From Acidobacteriaceae bacterium (GTDB lineage: Bacteria > Acidobacteriota > Terriglobia > Terriglobales > Acidobacteriaceae), in the NCBI GenBank assembly GCA_003151335.1, contig PLXE01000091.1:120983-184982 (forward strand): a DNA stretch of 64,000 nt, in the 5' to 3' direction. Made by a program: the position numbers and the translations under genes. The notes under the pieces were generated by a model. It was not told the DNA's origin and made no database searches. It was given only the letters and a program-made list of their open reading frames with translations. Of the stretch, positions 16,539-25,232 are shown piece after piece (within the stretch, counting starts at the first letter, position 1; each line of letters begins with the position of its first letter).

Positions 16539-17342
16539 CTACTTCGACTCCTGAACCTTCCGCACCACCTTGGTCACCATCTCGCGTGGCGACAGGCGCA
16601 GCATTTGCACGCCAAAGCGGTTCTTCCATCCCGGAATGACCACGCGTTTGCCCTGCTTCATGCCTTCATAGGCGACGCGCGCCACCTCGCGCACGTCCAC
16701 CAGCAGAGGACTGGTTGCCAACCGCGTGTCGCCGAGATGGGCGCGCTTCTGAAAGTTAGTCTTCACCGGCCCGGGACAGAGGCAGGTCACGGTGACGCCG
16801 GTGCCGCGCAGCTCTTCCGCCAGCGCTTCAGTGAAATGCAGGACGTAGGCCTTGCTGGCGTAATAGACGGCCATGAAGGGTCCGGGCTGGAAGGCGGCGG
16901 TGCTGGCTACGTTGAGCAGTTTGCCCTCGCGCGCGCGAATCTGCGGCAGAAACAACTTGGTGAGGTGGGTCAGCGCCACCATGTTCACCTGCATCATCTC
17001 GGCTTCGTTGGTCCAGTCGGTGGAAAGAAACGCCCCGCCGCCGCCAAAGCCGGCATTGTTCACCAGCACGTCGAGGACGATGCCGGCCTCCTGCAATTCC
17101 TGGTAGAGCTCGGTCGGCGCTGCCGGATGGGCCAGGTCCTTGGGAGAGATGCGCACGGTCACGCTGTAACGCGACTGCAGGTCGTCGCCCAGTTCGCGCA
17201 GTGCGCCGCGACTGCGCGCCACCAGCACCAAACGATAGCCATCGCGGGCGAACAGGTGCGCCAGTTCCAGGCCAATGCCGCTGGACGCGCCCGTGATCAA
17301 GGCCGTCTTAGGAGCGAAAAAAGGATTGCTTGCACTCACCAC
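16539..17342 (-). CDS. short-chain dehydrogenase/reductase (SDR)
   Basis: This 267-residue protein is of classical SDR type: TGASSGIG near residue 17-24 binds the NAD(P) cofactor, VNNAGFGG is at about 92-98, the catalytic Ser lies in LLNVASTAAF, and the YASKAY motif supplies Tyr and Lys. The segment CLCPGPVKTNF is typical of the DltE/YqjQ-like subgroup, which acts on lipid or ketone substrates, but the substrate is unknown. It stands between the LytTR gene and a cytochrome, both in other transcription units. Confidence 0.9.
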   Translation of the reverse strand: MVSASNPFFAPKTALITGASSGIGLELAHLFARDGYRLVLVARSRGALRELGDDLQSRYSVTVRISPKDLAHPAAPTELYQELQEAGIVLDVLVNNAGFGGGGAFLSTDWTNEAEMMQVNMVALTHLTKLFLPQIRAREGKLLNVASTAAFQPGPFMAVYYASKAYVLHFTEALAEELRGTGVTVTCLCPGPVKTNFQKRAHLGDTRLATSPLLVDVREVARVAYEGMKQGKRVVIPGWKNRFGVQMLRLSPREMVTKVVRKVQESK

Positions 17343-17382
17343 TCTGTTATAGCGGATTTCGCGTCATCGCAGCAGTGACAAG

Positions 17383-17817
17383 TTACTTCGCCGCGGCCTT
17401 GGTGTTGCCCTGCGACTCCAGGAAAGTCACGATCTGCCAGCGCTGCTGTTGCGACAGGTTTGACCACGAGGGCATGCCCGATTCCAGCTTTCCCTTGGTG
17501 ATGAACCAGAACAACTCTCCGGGTTTCGCGTTCCTGACTGGCGCGCGGTCGAGCGCCGGCGCCGGTCCTATTCCCTGAAGATTACTGCCGTGACATTGCG
17601 CGCAATTCAGCGCATACAGCTTCTGGCCGGCTGCCGCGGCGGAGGCGCTTTTGTAGGGGTTCTTCATCTCCGCCGCCGACGCAGGCGCATTGCGGAAGCC
17701 GGAATTCTGGGCGGCAGCGTAGGGCGCCAGCCAAAGCGCCGCGCCCACGCTCACAATTGCGACCGAGGTGAAAAGAATGTGTGCGCGTGAGATCACAAGA
17801 TCGACTCCAATTTTCAT
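17383..17817 (-). CDS. secreted c-type cytochrome
   Basis: This 144-residue protein has an N-terminal hydrophobic segment (about 14-36, ending AAAQ) that directs export. One haem site CAQCH is at residues 72-76, and the distal Met is probably in ESGMPSW (about 116). The layout matches class I cytochrome c with a PGELFWFITKGK block, as found next to terminal oxidases or dehydrogenases, but no such gene is adjacent. It probably carries electrons in the periplasm. Its partner is unknown. Confidence 0.88.
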   Translation of the reverse strand: MKIGVDLVISRAHILFTSVAIVSVGAALWLAPYAAAQNSGFRNAPASAAEMKNPYKSASAAAAGQKLYALNCAQCHGSNLQGIGPAPALDRAPVRNAKPGELFWFITKGKLESGMPSWSNLSQQQRWQIVTFLESQGNTKAAAK

Positions 17818-17973
17818 GCTTTGATAATTGATAGAGGTTGAAGATCGCGGCCGCGTCGCTGCTGGCCAGCCGCCGATTCACAACAAAGGCGCGCAGAGGT
17901 TCTTCCGCGCGCCATAGTTTCGCAAATGGTTGACCGTCCTCGCAACGCGGCTCTACCGAGTGGCGACCGCCTC

Positions 17974-18948
17974 CTACACCTCGTAGATGCTGTACCAGGG
18001 AGTCGCGGCCTTGAGCGCATTGTTTACATTGCCGATGTTCTTTACGCCTTCATCCTCCAGCCAGGCGCGGAAAGCGGCCCCACCCTTTTCGGCGAAGATG
18101 GGGATGCCGTCTTTCCAGGTGGCGCGTCCACAGAGCACGCCATTGAATTTCACGTCCGCTTCGGCGGCGAACTCCAGGCCCTCGATGAACTCCGAATTGC
18201 TCACCCCCGCCGACAGATAGATAAACGGCTTGCCGGTTGCGCCAGCGGCGGCGCGGTAATGGTCGAGCGCTTCCTTCTTGGTGTAAGCCTTGGTGCCCTT
18301 GAACGATCTTGCGCCCTCAACGAACTGCAGGTTTACCGGGACCTCGACCTTCAACACATCCACGCCGTAGCGGTCCTTCGTGAACTCCGCCATCGACTTG
18401 GCCACAACTTCAGGCTTCAGCTTCGCGTATTCGGCGCCCTTCTCGTCCAGGCCCTCTTTGTAGCCCACGAGTTCGAGGAAGAACGGAATGTCGTTGGCCT
18501 TGCACTCGTCGCCGATACGCTCGGTCCACGCATGTTTGTGATCGTTGATCTTCTTGTCGTCATACGGCGTGTAGTAGAGCAGGATTTTTACGCAATTGGC
18601 GCCCGCTTCCTTCAGGCGCTTCACCGACCACAGATCGAGCAGGTCCGGCAGGCGGCCGGGCAGAGTTTTGTCGTAGCCGGTCTTCTCATAGGCCAGCAGC
18701 AGGCCCGCACCCTGGGCGCGGCGCTTCGAGGCAGGCAGCCCCCACTCGGGATCGAGCAAGATTGCGCTGGCGTGTTTGGTCAGCACCTCGGTCACGTGGA
18801 TCTTGAACTCTTCCAGGCCGGCGTCGGTGGCGTAGCTGCCCAGCGCTTTCTTCAGCGAACCGCGCTGGTCCATGGCGGCCGCGGCGATGACGCCGCGATC
18901 GTTCGAAACGGCCTTGATGCCCGCAAGTTTTCCAGGAGTAAGTTTCAT
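17974..18948 (-). CDS. tagatose-1,6-bisphosphate aldolase-like (LacD family)
   Basis: This 324-residue TIM-barrel protein contains AAAAMDQRGSLKKAL near the N-terminus, SAILLDPEWGLP, a Lys in NCVKILLYYTPYD, and VDVLKVEVPVN, the segment that carries the Schiff-base Lys in LacD-type aldolases. The reaction would be cleavage of tagatose- or fructose-1,6-bisphosphate to dihydroxyacetone phosphate and glyceraldehyde phosphate. No tagatose or lactose genes are nearby, so the enzyme may serve a different sugar phosphate or general glycolysis. The start matches family length. Confidence 0.85.
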   Translation of the reverse strand: MKLTPGKLAGIKAVSNDRGVIAAAAMDQRGSLKKALGSYATDAGLEEFKIHVTEVLTKHASAILLDPEWGLPASKRRAQGAGLLLAYEKTGYDKTLPGRLPDLLDLWSVKRLKEAGANCVKILLYYTPYDDKKINDHKHAWTERIGDECKANDIPFFLELVGYKEGLDEKGAEYAKLKPEVVAKSMAEFTKDRYGVDVLKVEVPVNLQFVEGARSFKGTKAYTKKEALDHYRAAAGATGKPFIYLSAGVSNSEFIEGLEFAAEADVKFNGVLCGRATWKDGIPIFAEKGGAAFRAWLEDEGVKNIGNVNNALKAATPWYSIYEV

Positions 18949-19149
18949 GACAGAACCTTCCTCAGGCGCGGCGCGCCCGGTATGAACGATTTCGAATTTG
19001 GTCCTACAGGACAGCGGTTGGGCCGCGGTTGCAGAACAGAGAATTCTAACTGAATTCCCAGGCCGCGTGCGAGGAGTTCTGAGCGAGGTGGAGGAGTTCT
19101 GAGCAGCGATGCCACGGCGAGGTATTGTTTGTCTACCGTAGCTCAGTGT

Positions 19150-19789
19150 CTAGTGCTTCATTCCCTCCATCACCATCTTCGTGGAATCCAGGTCGAGCGC
19201 ATAAGAGTATCCGGTGCACTTCACCGCCGGATTGGTGGGCGCGAACATTCCCTCGGGATTGTTCTTGAACAGCCAGACATGGAGATCGTAATGTGCCATC
19301 TCGGCCGGCATCACCGGCTCATGGCCCTTCCATCGGCCCCAGAAAATCCTGGTTGAAGAGCCTGGGCCGCTCCTTCGCGATGGCCAGCGGCATAAGCCAC
19401 TCCGCACCGGTCAATTGCAGCTTACCGCCGGCGTCCGGTTCGTAAAGCAGAATCTGCGGCTTCATCGGGTCAAGCACCGGGCCGATCAGTTGCGCATTGA
19501 GAAAGTGCACGCCCATGGCGCCCTTGGGATACTGCTCGTGCCCAGGCAGGGGTTCATTGGGGAAATTGATGCAACCGAGAGTCGAAAGGTATCCGTCGTG
19601 TATTGCCACCACCGGGTCCCGGTATTTCTCCAGCGCGGCACGAACTTTCAGCAGCTCGGGCGGCATCGTTGACGCCACTGGCTTGGTCTCGGGTCTGGCT
19701 TGTGCCGACGTCGTCACCACCGTCAGGACGGCGAAGATCGCCGCGAGTAAACACCTGCCAACCGGGTTCAGAGTTGTATTGGGGAACAT
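19150..19789 (-). pseudogene. secreted hypothetical protein with frameshift
   Basis: Two overlapping frames together encode one protein. The first (19789 to 19319) starts with a signal peptide (MFPNTTLNPVGRCLLAAIFA, then VLTVVTTSAQA), runs through HDGYLSTLGCINFPNEPLPG and KGAMGVHFLN, and stops after DFLGPMEG-P. The second (read in the next frame to 19150) resumes with GHEPVMPAEMAHYDLHVWLF. One extra base in GGGCC near 19327-19331 explains the break: removing it gives an unbroken MEGHEPVMP. It may be a real pseudogene or an assembly error. The family is not recognised by name. The ATG at 19789 has GGAG 7 nt upstream. Confidence 0.75.
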
Positions 19790-19840
19790 CCTTATACTCC
19801 AGGGTAAGAAAGAGTACCCCGCATCCCACCACTTTGGCAA

Positions 19841-20578
19841 TCACTGCCTCAGGTGCAGCCCAGCTAGCACCGCCTGCTGGCGTACGATCAGCGACTCGAT
19901 GCCGTTCCTTGCCAGCGACATCATCTTGGCCAGTTGGGCGTCGTCGAAGGGACGGTGTTCAGCCGTAGCCTGCACCTCGACAATTTTCTTGCTGCCGGTG
20001 ATCACCAGGTTCATGTCCACGTCGGCGCGCGCGTCCTCTTCGTAGCAGAGATCGAGCATGATCTCGCCATCCACGATACCGACGCTGGTGGCGGCGATGT
20101 AGTCGCGGATGGGCGCGACCGTCAGCGCCCCCGACTCAATCATGCGGCGCATGGCCAGCCCCATGGCGATGAAGGCGCCGGTGATGGACGCCGTGCGCGT
20201 GCCGCCGTCGGCCTGAATCACGTCGCAGTCGAGGAAGATGGTGCGCTCGCCCAGCTTCTCCAGATCGGTCACCGCCCGCAGCGAGCGTCCGATGAGCCGC
20301 TGGATCTCGTGGGTGCGCCCACTCTGGCGTCCTTTGTTGGCCTCGCGTGGCGTGCGGGTCAGCGTGGAGCGCGGCAACATGCCGTATTCGCTGGTTACCC
20401 AGCCTTTGCCGCGGTTGCGGAGAAATTGCGGCACCGTGTCTTCGATGGTTGCGGTGCAGATGACGCGGGTGTTGCCCAGTTCGATCAGGCATGAGCCTTC
20501 GGCGGTGGAGATGAAGTCGGGAACGATGTTGACCGGCCGCATCTGCTCAGGCGAACGATTATCGGAACGATAGATCAT
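19841..20578 (-). CDS. rph: ribonuclease PH
   Basis: This 245-residue 3'-5' phosphorolytic exoribonuclease trims tRNA 3' ends. Family motifs are visible: GNTRVICTATIEDTVPQFLR, GWVTSEYGMLPRSTLTRTPRE, the phosphate-site region GRSLRAVTDLEKLGERTIFL, DCDVIQADGGTRTASITGAF, and LDLCYEEDARADVDMNLVIT. The ATG at 20578 begins the usual MIYRSDNRSPEQMRPV N-terminus; the frame upstream of it is not used. It lies after murI in the same direction, a common neighbour in several phyla. Confidence 0.95.
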   Translation of the reverse strand: MIYRSDNRSPEQMRPVNIVPDFISTAEGSCLIELGNTRVICTATIEDTVPQFLRNRGKGWVTSEYGMLPRSTLTRTPREANKGRQSGRTHEIQRLIGRSLRAVTDLEKLGERTIFLDCDVIQADGGTRTASITGAFIAMGLAMRRMIESGALTVAPIRDYIAATSVGIVDGEIMLDLCYEEDARADVDMNLVITGSKKIVEVQATAEHRPFDDAQLAKMMSLARNGIESLIVRQQAVLAGLHLRQ

Positions 20579-20589
20579 ACGCGGCGATT

Positions 20590-20745
20590 GTATAGGACTT
20601 CCGCTGTTCGCTATTCGCCTTTCGCTTTTCGCTAAGAACGCGGGAACGGCACGAATCGGTGCCCCATTGGCCGAACAGCGCGGTAGAAAATGCAGCGCGC
20701 AAAACCCAACCCAGAAGCGACTGGCGAAGAGCGAGGGGCGAAAAG
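20590..20745. repeat. dispersed GCTGTTCGCTATTCGCC-type repeat
   Basis: The rph-murI gap contains CCGCTGTTCGCTATTCGCC at about 20600, TTTCGCTTTTCGCT just after, and the inverse GGCGAAGAGCGAGGGGCGA near 20726. A close relative (GCTGTTCGCTAATCGCC) lies at 29886. No gene is supported. Confidence 0.6.
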
Positions 20746-20756
20746 CGGGGGTACAG

Positions 20757-21626
20757 CTACCCGCCCAGGTCCACATGCTCGACGTGATCGACCTGGCGGC
20801 CGAGGAAGCGAGTGGCCAGGCGTTTGAACTTGTCGGTGGAGTCGGTCACGTAGAAGCGAAAGGTGCGATGCTCGGCAGGAGACATTGTTGCGGCAATAGG
20901 GGTCCTCCGACTGCGTTCGGTCGCTGACGCGCCCTCATTCCGCTCAGGATGACAAATCACATCCTCCTCAATGATCATCTTCACCACGCGTGCGGTGGAT
21001 TCAGCGGAGTCCACAATCTGCATGTGAACAGGCGCGATGCGACGCAGCAGCGGCGCGATGAGCGGATAGTGGGTGCAAGCGAGCACCAGAACATCGGCCC
21101 GCTCCGGCGCTTGCTGCAGCGCCTCGCCGAGATAAATCCTGGCGACCTGCTCGGTCACGGGATGCTCGATCCATCCTTCTTCCACCAGCGGCACGAAAAG
21201 CGGACAAGCCTTTTCATGAGCTGCCACGCCATGCCGCTGCAGCGCGTCGCGGTAAGCGTGGCTGCTCACCGTGGCTTCGGTGGCGATCACGATGGCCGCG
21301 CCACTCTTGCTCAGTTCGGCCGCCATGGCCGCGCCGGGTTCGACTACTCCCACGACCGGCACATGTGCAGCTTGCTGAATTCGAGGGAACGCGAGCGCGG
21401 TTGCGGTGTTGCAGGCAATGACCAGCAGATCGATATTCTGCGCTTCAAGAAAACCCGTGGCTCCGATGGCATAACGCGCAACCGTTTCCGCCGACTTGGT
21501 GCCATAAGGCAGGCGGGCCGTGTCGCCAAAATAGAAATAATGCGCTGGCAACTGCTCGGCCATGGCCTTCAGCACGGTGAGGCCGCCGACCCCCGAATCG
21601 AAAACGCCAATGCGCGGTAGGGTCAC
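20757..21626 (-). CDS. murI: glutamate racemase with an in-frame repeat-derived insertion
   Basis: This 289-residue enzyme supplies D-glutamate for peptidoglycan. Catalytic residues are in place: FDSGVGG with Asp10, IACNTATAL with Cys72, and LACTHYPL with Cys184. At about residues 223-249 the chain reads VICHPERNEGASATERSRR, which is the translation of the right half of the palindromic repeat seen at 9078 and 51023, in frame. The expected family C-terminus continues after it (FRFYVTDSTDKFKRLATRFL). So the gene was enlarged by the repeat without a frame break. It overlaps the GerMN gene by 4 nt. Confidence 0.95.
   Translation of the reverse strand: MTLPRIGVFDSGVGGLTVLKAMAEQLPAHYFYFGDTARLPYGTKSAETVARYAIGATGFLEAQNIDLLVIACNTATALAFPRIQQAAHVPVVGVVEPGAAMAAELSKSGAAIVIATEATVSSHAYRDALQRHGVAAHEKACPLFVPLVEEGWIEHPVTEQVARIYLGEALQQAPERADVLVLACTHYPLIAPLLRRIAPVHMQIVDSAESTARVVKMIIEEDVICHPERNEGASATERSRRTPIAATMSPAEHRTFRFYVTDSTDKFKRLATRFLGRQVDHVEHVDLGG
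20891..20954. repeat. half copy of the palindromic repeat inside murI
   Basis: The + strand reads AATAGGGGTCCTCCGACTGC followed by ...CGCTCAGGATGACA, matching the right half of the element that ends at 51226 (CTATAGGGGTCCTTCGACTC ... CGCTCAGGATGACA). It has no left arm and lies wholly in the murI reading frame, coding for about 22 residues. Confidence 0.8.
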
Positions 21627-22213
21627 TGCATATCCTTTACGACCTGGCCAATATTGCTGGCTTCGTAGAATCGACGCAAGTCGGCGTGCCCGGCAAGCGT
21701 CTCGCGCTCCTGCCCGTTGACCAGGATCTTCACCCGTCCGATCTTGCTGTCGTTGGCGTTGAGCGTCACCACGATGGACGCAACGGTCAGCTCTTCGGCG
21801 AGCACGCCCGAAGGATGCGCATCCGCAAAAGCGGCATTCGTGTCCACTACGGCGGTGTCGTCGCCTAATAAATAAACGTCGCGGACATCCGCGCCAGCAC
21901 CGATGGGATGTGGTGACGACGATGGCAAATACTGCTCAAACAGGGCCCGCAGTACCGCGCGGTCCCGTTCGGTGCGCTCCGGCGGCAAGGTCACGTTCAC
22001 CTGCGTCCGGCGCAGCGTGCCATCGCTGTCGGAAGCGATGTAAAGTGTGACCGTCGTGGGCGGACCATTGCTGAGCGGAGCCAGCGCCCGTTGTTGTTCC
22101 GCGGCGAGTTGCTCATCGCGGGCCACCTTTCGCTTCAGGTGCAGGGCGTAGAACCCCAGGCCAACAGCGATCGCCGCCAAAACCGCAAACATCACCAGGA
22201 CGCGCCGGGTCAC
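21623..22213 (-). CDS. GerMN-domain membrane-anchored protein
   Basis: This 196-residue protein has a single N-terminal membrane helix (about 5-25) and a GerMN-type domain (about 50-185): PTTVTLYIASDSDGTLRRTQ, then DRAVLRALFEQYLPS, GDDTAVVDTNAAFAD, LTVASIVVTLNAN and KIGRVKILVNGQ. The domain occurs in sporulation and lipoprotein LpqB-like proteins and in the Gram-negative amidase/murI neighbourhood, where it is thought to bind cell-wall or protein partners. Both ends overlap neighbours by 4 nt (amidase stop and murI start), so it is part of one operon. Confidence 0.85.
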   Translation of the reverse strand: MTRRVLVMFAVLAAIAVGLGFYALHLKRKVARDEQLAAEQQRALAPLSNGPPTTVTLYIASDSDGTLRRTQVNVTLPPERTERDRAVLRALFEQYLPSSSPHPIGAGADVRDVYLLGDDTAVVDTNAAFADAHPSGVLAEELTVASIVVTLNANDSKIGRVKILVNGQERETLAGHADLRRFYEASNIGQVVKDMQ

Positions 22214-23676
22214 GGTCTCACCTCGGGCAGTTTGGCGCGGACGGCGGCAACGCCGGCGGCGATGGATTGCGCCACCTGCTCCTGGTAGGCGGCGCTGGCA
22301 ATTTCGTCCACATTTCCGGCGGGAGGCGCGATCTCAACCGCAATGGCCGGGGCCGCAATATTATTCATCGGACGCAGCGGCGCCAGCAGCGTGGCATTGG
22401 GCAGTTTGCGGGACTCCAGTTCCGCGGCCACCGAGCCGGCGACCGAGCCGCTTAAGTCCAGGAAGGCGGCTTGCGCGGTGTCCCACGGCAGAAAACCTTG
22501 CGGCGAAAGGTTGGCCGCAGGCAGCATCGCCGTGAATACGTGGACGCCCTGTCCGGTGTTGGCGGCGTGCAGTGCGATGTAGAGCGCGGGACGGGCTGCA
22601 TTCGTCCAGGTGGCGCGCTGGTCGAGAGTAATCGCAACGTCGGAATTGCGCAGCAGGCCGGCGGCGATGCCGCGATTGGCGAGTTCATGCTGCACCCGCC
22701 GCGCCAGCGCCAGCACAACATCCTTCTCCGGAAGCGAAGGGGTGATGGCCGCTCCAATGTCGCTGCCGCCGTGCGCCGGATCAATCAGCACCAGGAAGCG
22801 TGGCGCAGCGGGCTGCCGCGGCTGCGGCGATGGGTTTTGCGGATTGGCCGGAGCCGGCGGTAGCGGTGCTGGCGCTTCCTGGGTCACAGGTGCGGCAGCA
22901 GGCGCACCTGTGATGATGATGGTCCTGCCTCCGTCGGCGAAGTTGGCCATCATGGGAGCCGTTCCCGTCACATCAAGTTCAGCCAGGCCATCGTGCTCTG
23001 AAAAGCTGGCTCCCGAGATCAGCGGGTCGCTGTAAGGGACGTTTTCCGGGCCGGTGGAAACGATGGGTTCCCGGCGAAAGGTGAGGCGCACTCGTCCCGG
23101 TTCGGTGGCGATAGATGGATTGACCGGAGAAGAGAAGCCCAACAGCAGACGCGAGGGGTTGTCTTTGTGCAGCTCCAGGGTGTAGCGCAGCTGAATATTG
23201 CCGATGAACAGACGGCGCGCTGCAGCATGAAATTCAGTGTCGGTGGCGAGCAGCTTCGAGACTAGATCGCTGGTAACGGACAGTGGGAGGTAGCCCCGGC
23301 CATTCTGAAGAATGAAATTTGCCGGCAGTTTGTAACCGTTTCCGCGGACCTTACCCTTATCTTTCCCGCCGGTAAATTGCACCTCCAGAGGACGGCCACC
23401 CGGGGGCGTAAAGTGCAACTTGTACTTCTTGCCGTCGATGCGGGCATCCACCGACCCCAGCGGCTCCAATAGTTCCACCAAACCCGCATAAGGCTGGCCA
23501 TTCACCTCCAGCAGTGGGACCGAGTACGAGGTCCGGGGAGAATACACCGTAAGCTGATTCTGTCCGGGCGATTGCGCGTGAACGCCGGTTTGGCGAGTCA
23601 GAAGGGCCGCAAACAGCAGAGCCGAACCGGCGGTGATCGCCCAGGCAAGCCGCGATCTGCGACCGGAAAGCGGCAA
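22210..23676 (-). CDS. N-acetylmuramoyl-L-alanine amidase (Amidase_3) with N-terminal stalk domain
   Basis: This 488-residue secreted enzyme has a signal anchor (residues 10-33), a stalk-like domain similar to copper-amine-oxidase N1 repeats (about 50-160), a beta-rich AMIN-like section (about 165-265), a Pro/Ala linker (about 268-295), and the catalytic Amidase_3 domain. Zinc ligands appear in LIDPAHGGSDIGA, PEKDVVLALA and LYIALHAANTG, and the catalytic Glu is in AIAVEIAPPAG. It cleaves the amide between muramic acid and L-alanine in peptidoglycan. It precedes GerMN, murI and rph in one strand-matched operon. Confidence 0.9.
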   Translation of the reverse strand: MPLSGRRSRLAWAITAGSALLFAALLTRQTGVHAQSPGQNQLTVYSPRTSYSVPLLEVNGQPYAGLVELLEPLGSVDARIDGKKYKLHFTPPGGRPLEVQFTGGKDKGKVRGNGYKLPANFILQNGRGYLPLSVTSDLVSKLLATDTEFHAAARRLFIGNIQLRYTLELHKDNPSRLLLGFSSPVNPSIATEPGRVRLTFRREPIVSTGPENVPYSDPLISGASFSEHDGLAELDVTGTAPMMANFADGGRTIIITGAPAAAPVTQEAPAPLPPAPANPQNPSPQPRQPAAPRFLVLIDPAHGGSDIGAAITPSLPEKDVVLALARRVQHELANRGIAAGLLRNSDVAITLDQRATWTNAARPALYIALHAANTGQGVHVFTAMLPAANLSPQGFLPWDTAQAAFLDLSGSVAGSVAAELESRKLPNATLLAPLRPMNNIAAPAIAVEIAPPAGNVDEIASAAYQEQVAQSIAAGVAAVRAKLPEVRP

Positions 23677-23677
23677 T

Positions 23678-25012
23678 CTAGTGGCCTCCCAATGCCGAGC
23701 CTTGTGCGGCCTCCCTCAGCGAATAGATGGTCAGGCCGCTCAGCATCTTGGGATAGAAATCCGTGGACTTTTGCGGCAACACTTCGCCGGCGAAGGCCAC
23801 GTCGCGCATCTGCTGCATGCGAACGGGATTGATAAGGAACGCAACGTTAGCGCCGTTGCGTACTTCCTCAATCGCTTCGCCCGCGTCCCGCACATATTTC
23901 AGGTACTTCTGATCGCGAATGTCATCCTCCGACATTCCGAGTGCGTCTTCCAGCACCAGCTTATGCAGCTGCACGACATCGAGCGCGCGCTGGCGTTCCG
24001 ACAGACCGGCGAGGCTTTTCGAATGCTGCTCGGCGCGCGAACGCAACAGGAAGCTGCCATGCGACGTAACCGCAAGTAACGCGGTGGTGTCTTTGCCGGC
24101 CGCGCGCAGCCGATCGAGAGCGGCGGCAGCACCTGTCAGCGGGCCCAGATCCTCGACCTCGAAATTCTTCTGAAGCTTCGCCACCATGTCAAAGATCGCA
24201 AAACCCTTCATGCCGAACACCACGCGATGGGTTGGCAGGACCACCAGTCCAAGAGCATCCATATTGACGAAGGTCATCATCACCCGTTCGAACGGGGCTC
24301 GAAGATCGGGGCTACCCGGTTTCCTCATCTCATTGCGGTAGGTCAAGGCTGTCTCGTAGCGATGGTGGCCGTCAGCAATGATCAGCTTCTTATCGGCCAT
24401 CTTCGTCTGCACGGTTGCAACGATGGCGGGATCAGAAACTTTCCACATCCGATGCAACACATCGTACTGGTCGCGCACCTCCACCGTCGGAGGACCGCTC
24501 TGCCGCAAAGCATTGTCAATCCCTCCCGCCGGATCGGTGTACAGCATGAAGATCTGTCCGCAATGGGCCTGTAGGGCTCGCAACAAGTTCAGTCGGTCCG
24601 CCTTCGGCTTGCTGAGCGTCTGCTCGTGCCGGAAGACGACCTTGCGGTCGTAGTCCTCCACCTGCCCCAGGGCGATGAAGCTGCGCCGTTCGGCGATCGC
24701 GCCGGAAGCGTCGCCGGGGACCTTGAAAGTCTGGGTGTAGAGATAAATGCTGGGTTGCGGGTCAGGCACCAGAACGCCTTCGGCCCGCCATTGCTGCAAA
24801 AAAGCGGCAGCTCGCGTGTACACGTTCTCCCGGTCATTGTCACCGGCCTGCGGCTTGCCCAGAATCACGCGCACCAGATTGTACGGGCTGGCTGCGTAAT
24901 ACTGGTCCTGCATTGCCGGGGTGATTTTGTCGTAGGGCTGGGTTACAACTTCAGCGGGTGACACCTTGGAAGGGTCATACCGCAGGGCCTGGAAAGGAAA
25001 AATGTCCGCCAT
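23678..25012 (-). CDS. DUF1015 family protein
   Basis: This 444-residue protein starts MADIFPFQALRYDPSKVSPA and continues VVTQPYDKITPAMQDQYYAA, the well-known DUF1015 N-terminus (IxPFxALRYxxxxxxxxxVxxPPYDVI). Further marks are QQWRAEGVLVPDPQPSIYLY, LIIADGHHRYETALTYRNEM and the C-terminal FLINPVRMQQMRDVAFAGEV with LPQKSTDFYPKMLSG. The function of the family is unknown; the ADGHHRYE motif suggests a metal- or phosphate-binding site. It ends one base before the amidase start and so may head the cell-wall operon. Confidence 0.9.
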   Translation of the reverse strand: MADIFPFQALRYDPSKVSPAEVVTQPYDKITPAMQDQYYAASPYNLVRVILGKPQAGDNDRENVYTRAAAFLQQWRAEGVLVPDPQPSIYLYTQTFKVPGDASGAIAERRSFIALGQVEDYDRKVVFRHEQTLSKPKADRLNLLRALQAHCGQIFMLYTDPAGGIDNALRQSGPPTVEVRDQYDVLHRMWKVSDPAIVATVQTKMADKKLIIADGHHRYETALTYRNEMRKPGSPDLRAPFERVMMTFVNMDALGLVVLPTHRVVFGMKGFAIFDMVAKLQKNFEVEDLGPLTGAAAALDRLRAAGKDTTALLAVTSHGSFLLRSRAEQHSKSLAGLSERQRALDVVQLHKLVLEDALGMSEDDIRDQKYLKYVRDAGEAIEEVRNGANVAFLINPVRMQQMRDVAFAGEVLPQKSTDFYPKMLSGLTIYSLREAAQGSALGGH

Positions 25013-25232
25013 ATAAGGGCTCCGCCTCCCCTAAAAATGCGTATTCGGTATCAGAAAAATTCCTTCGGGAGGCACCCCGATTGTAGCAGTTCAACAAAAG
25101 GAAACCCCAAGCGCTGGAACTACATCAATAGGGGAGAAAGCTCCGGCATGATGGCTCTTGGGGGCGGTTGCCGCGGGGTTATCTGACTCCCCAAGCTGTG
25201 ATAACATTCAGCCCACAGTCCAGAAGGATCTT

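Noticed and set aside
19070..19110. GGAGGAGTTCTGAGC-like direct repeat before the aldolase gene
   Set aside because: Two short imperfect copies only; no sign of function.
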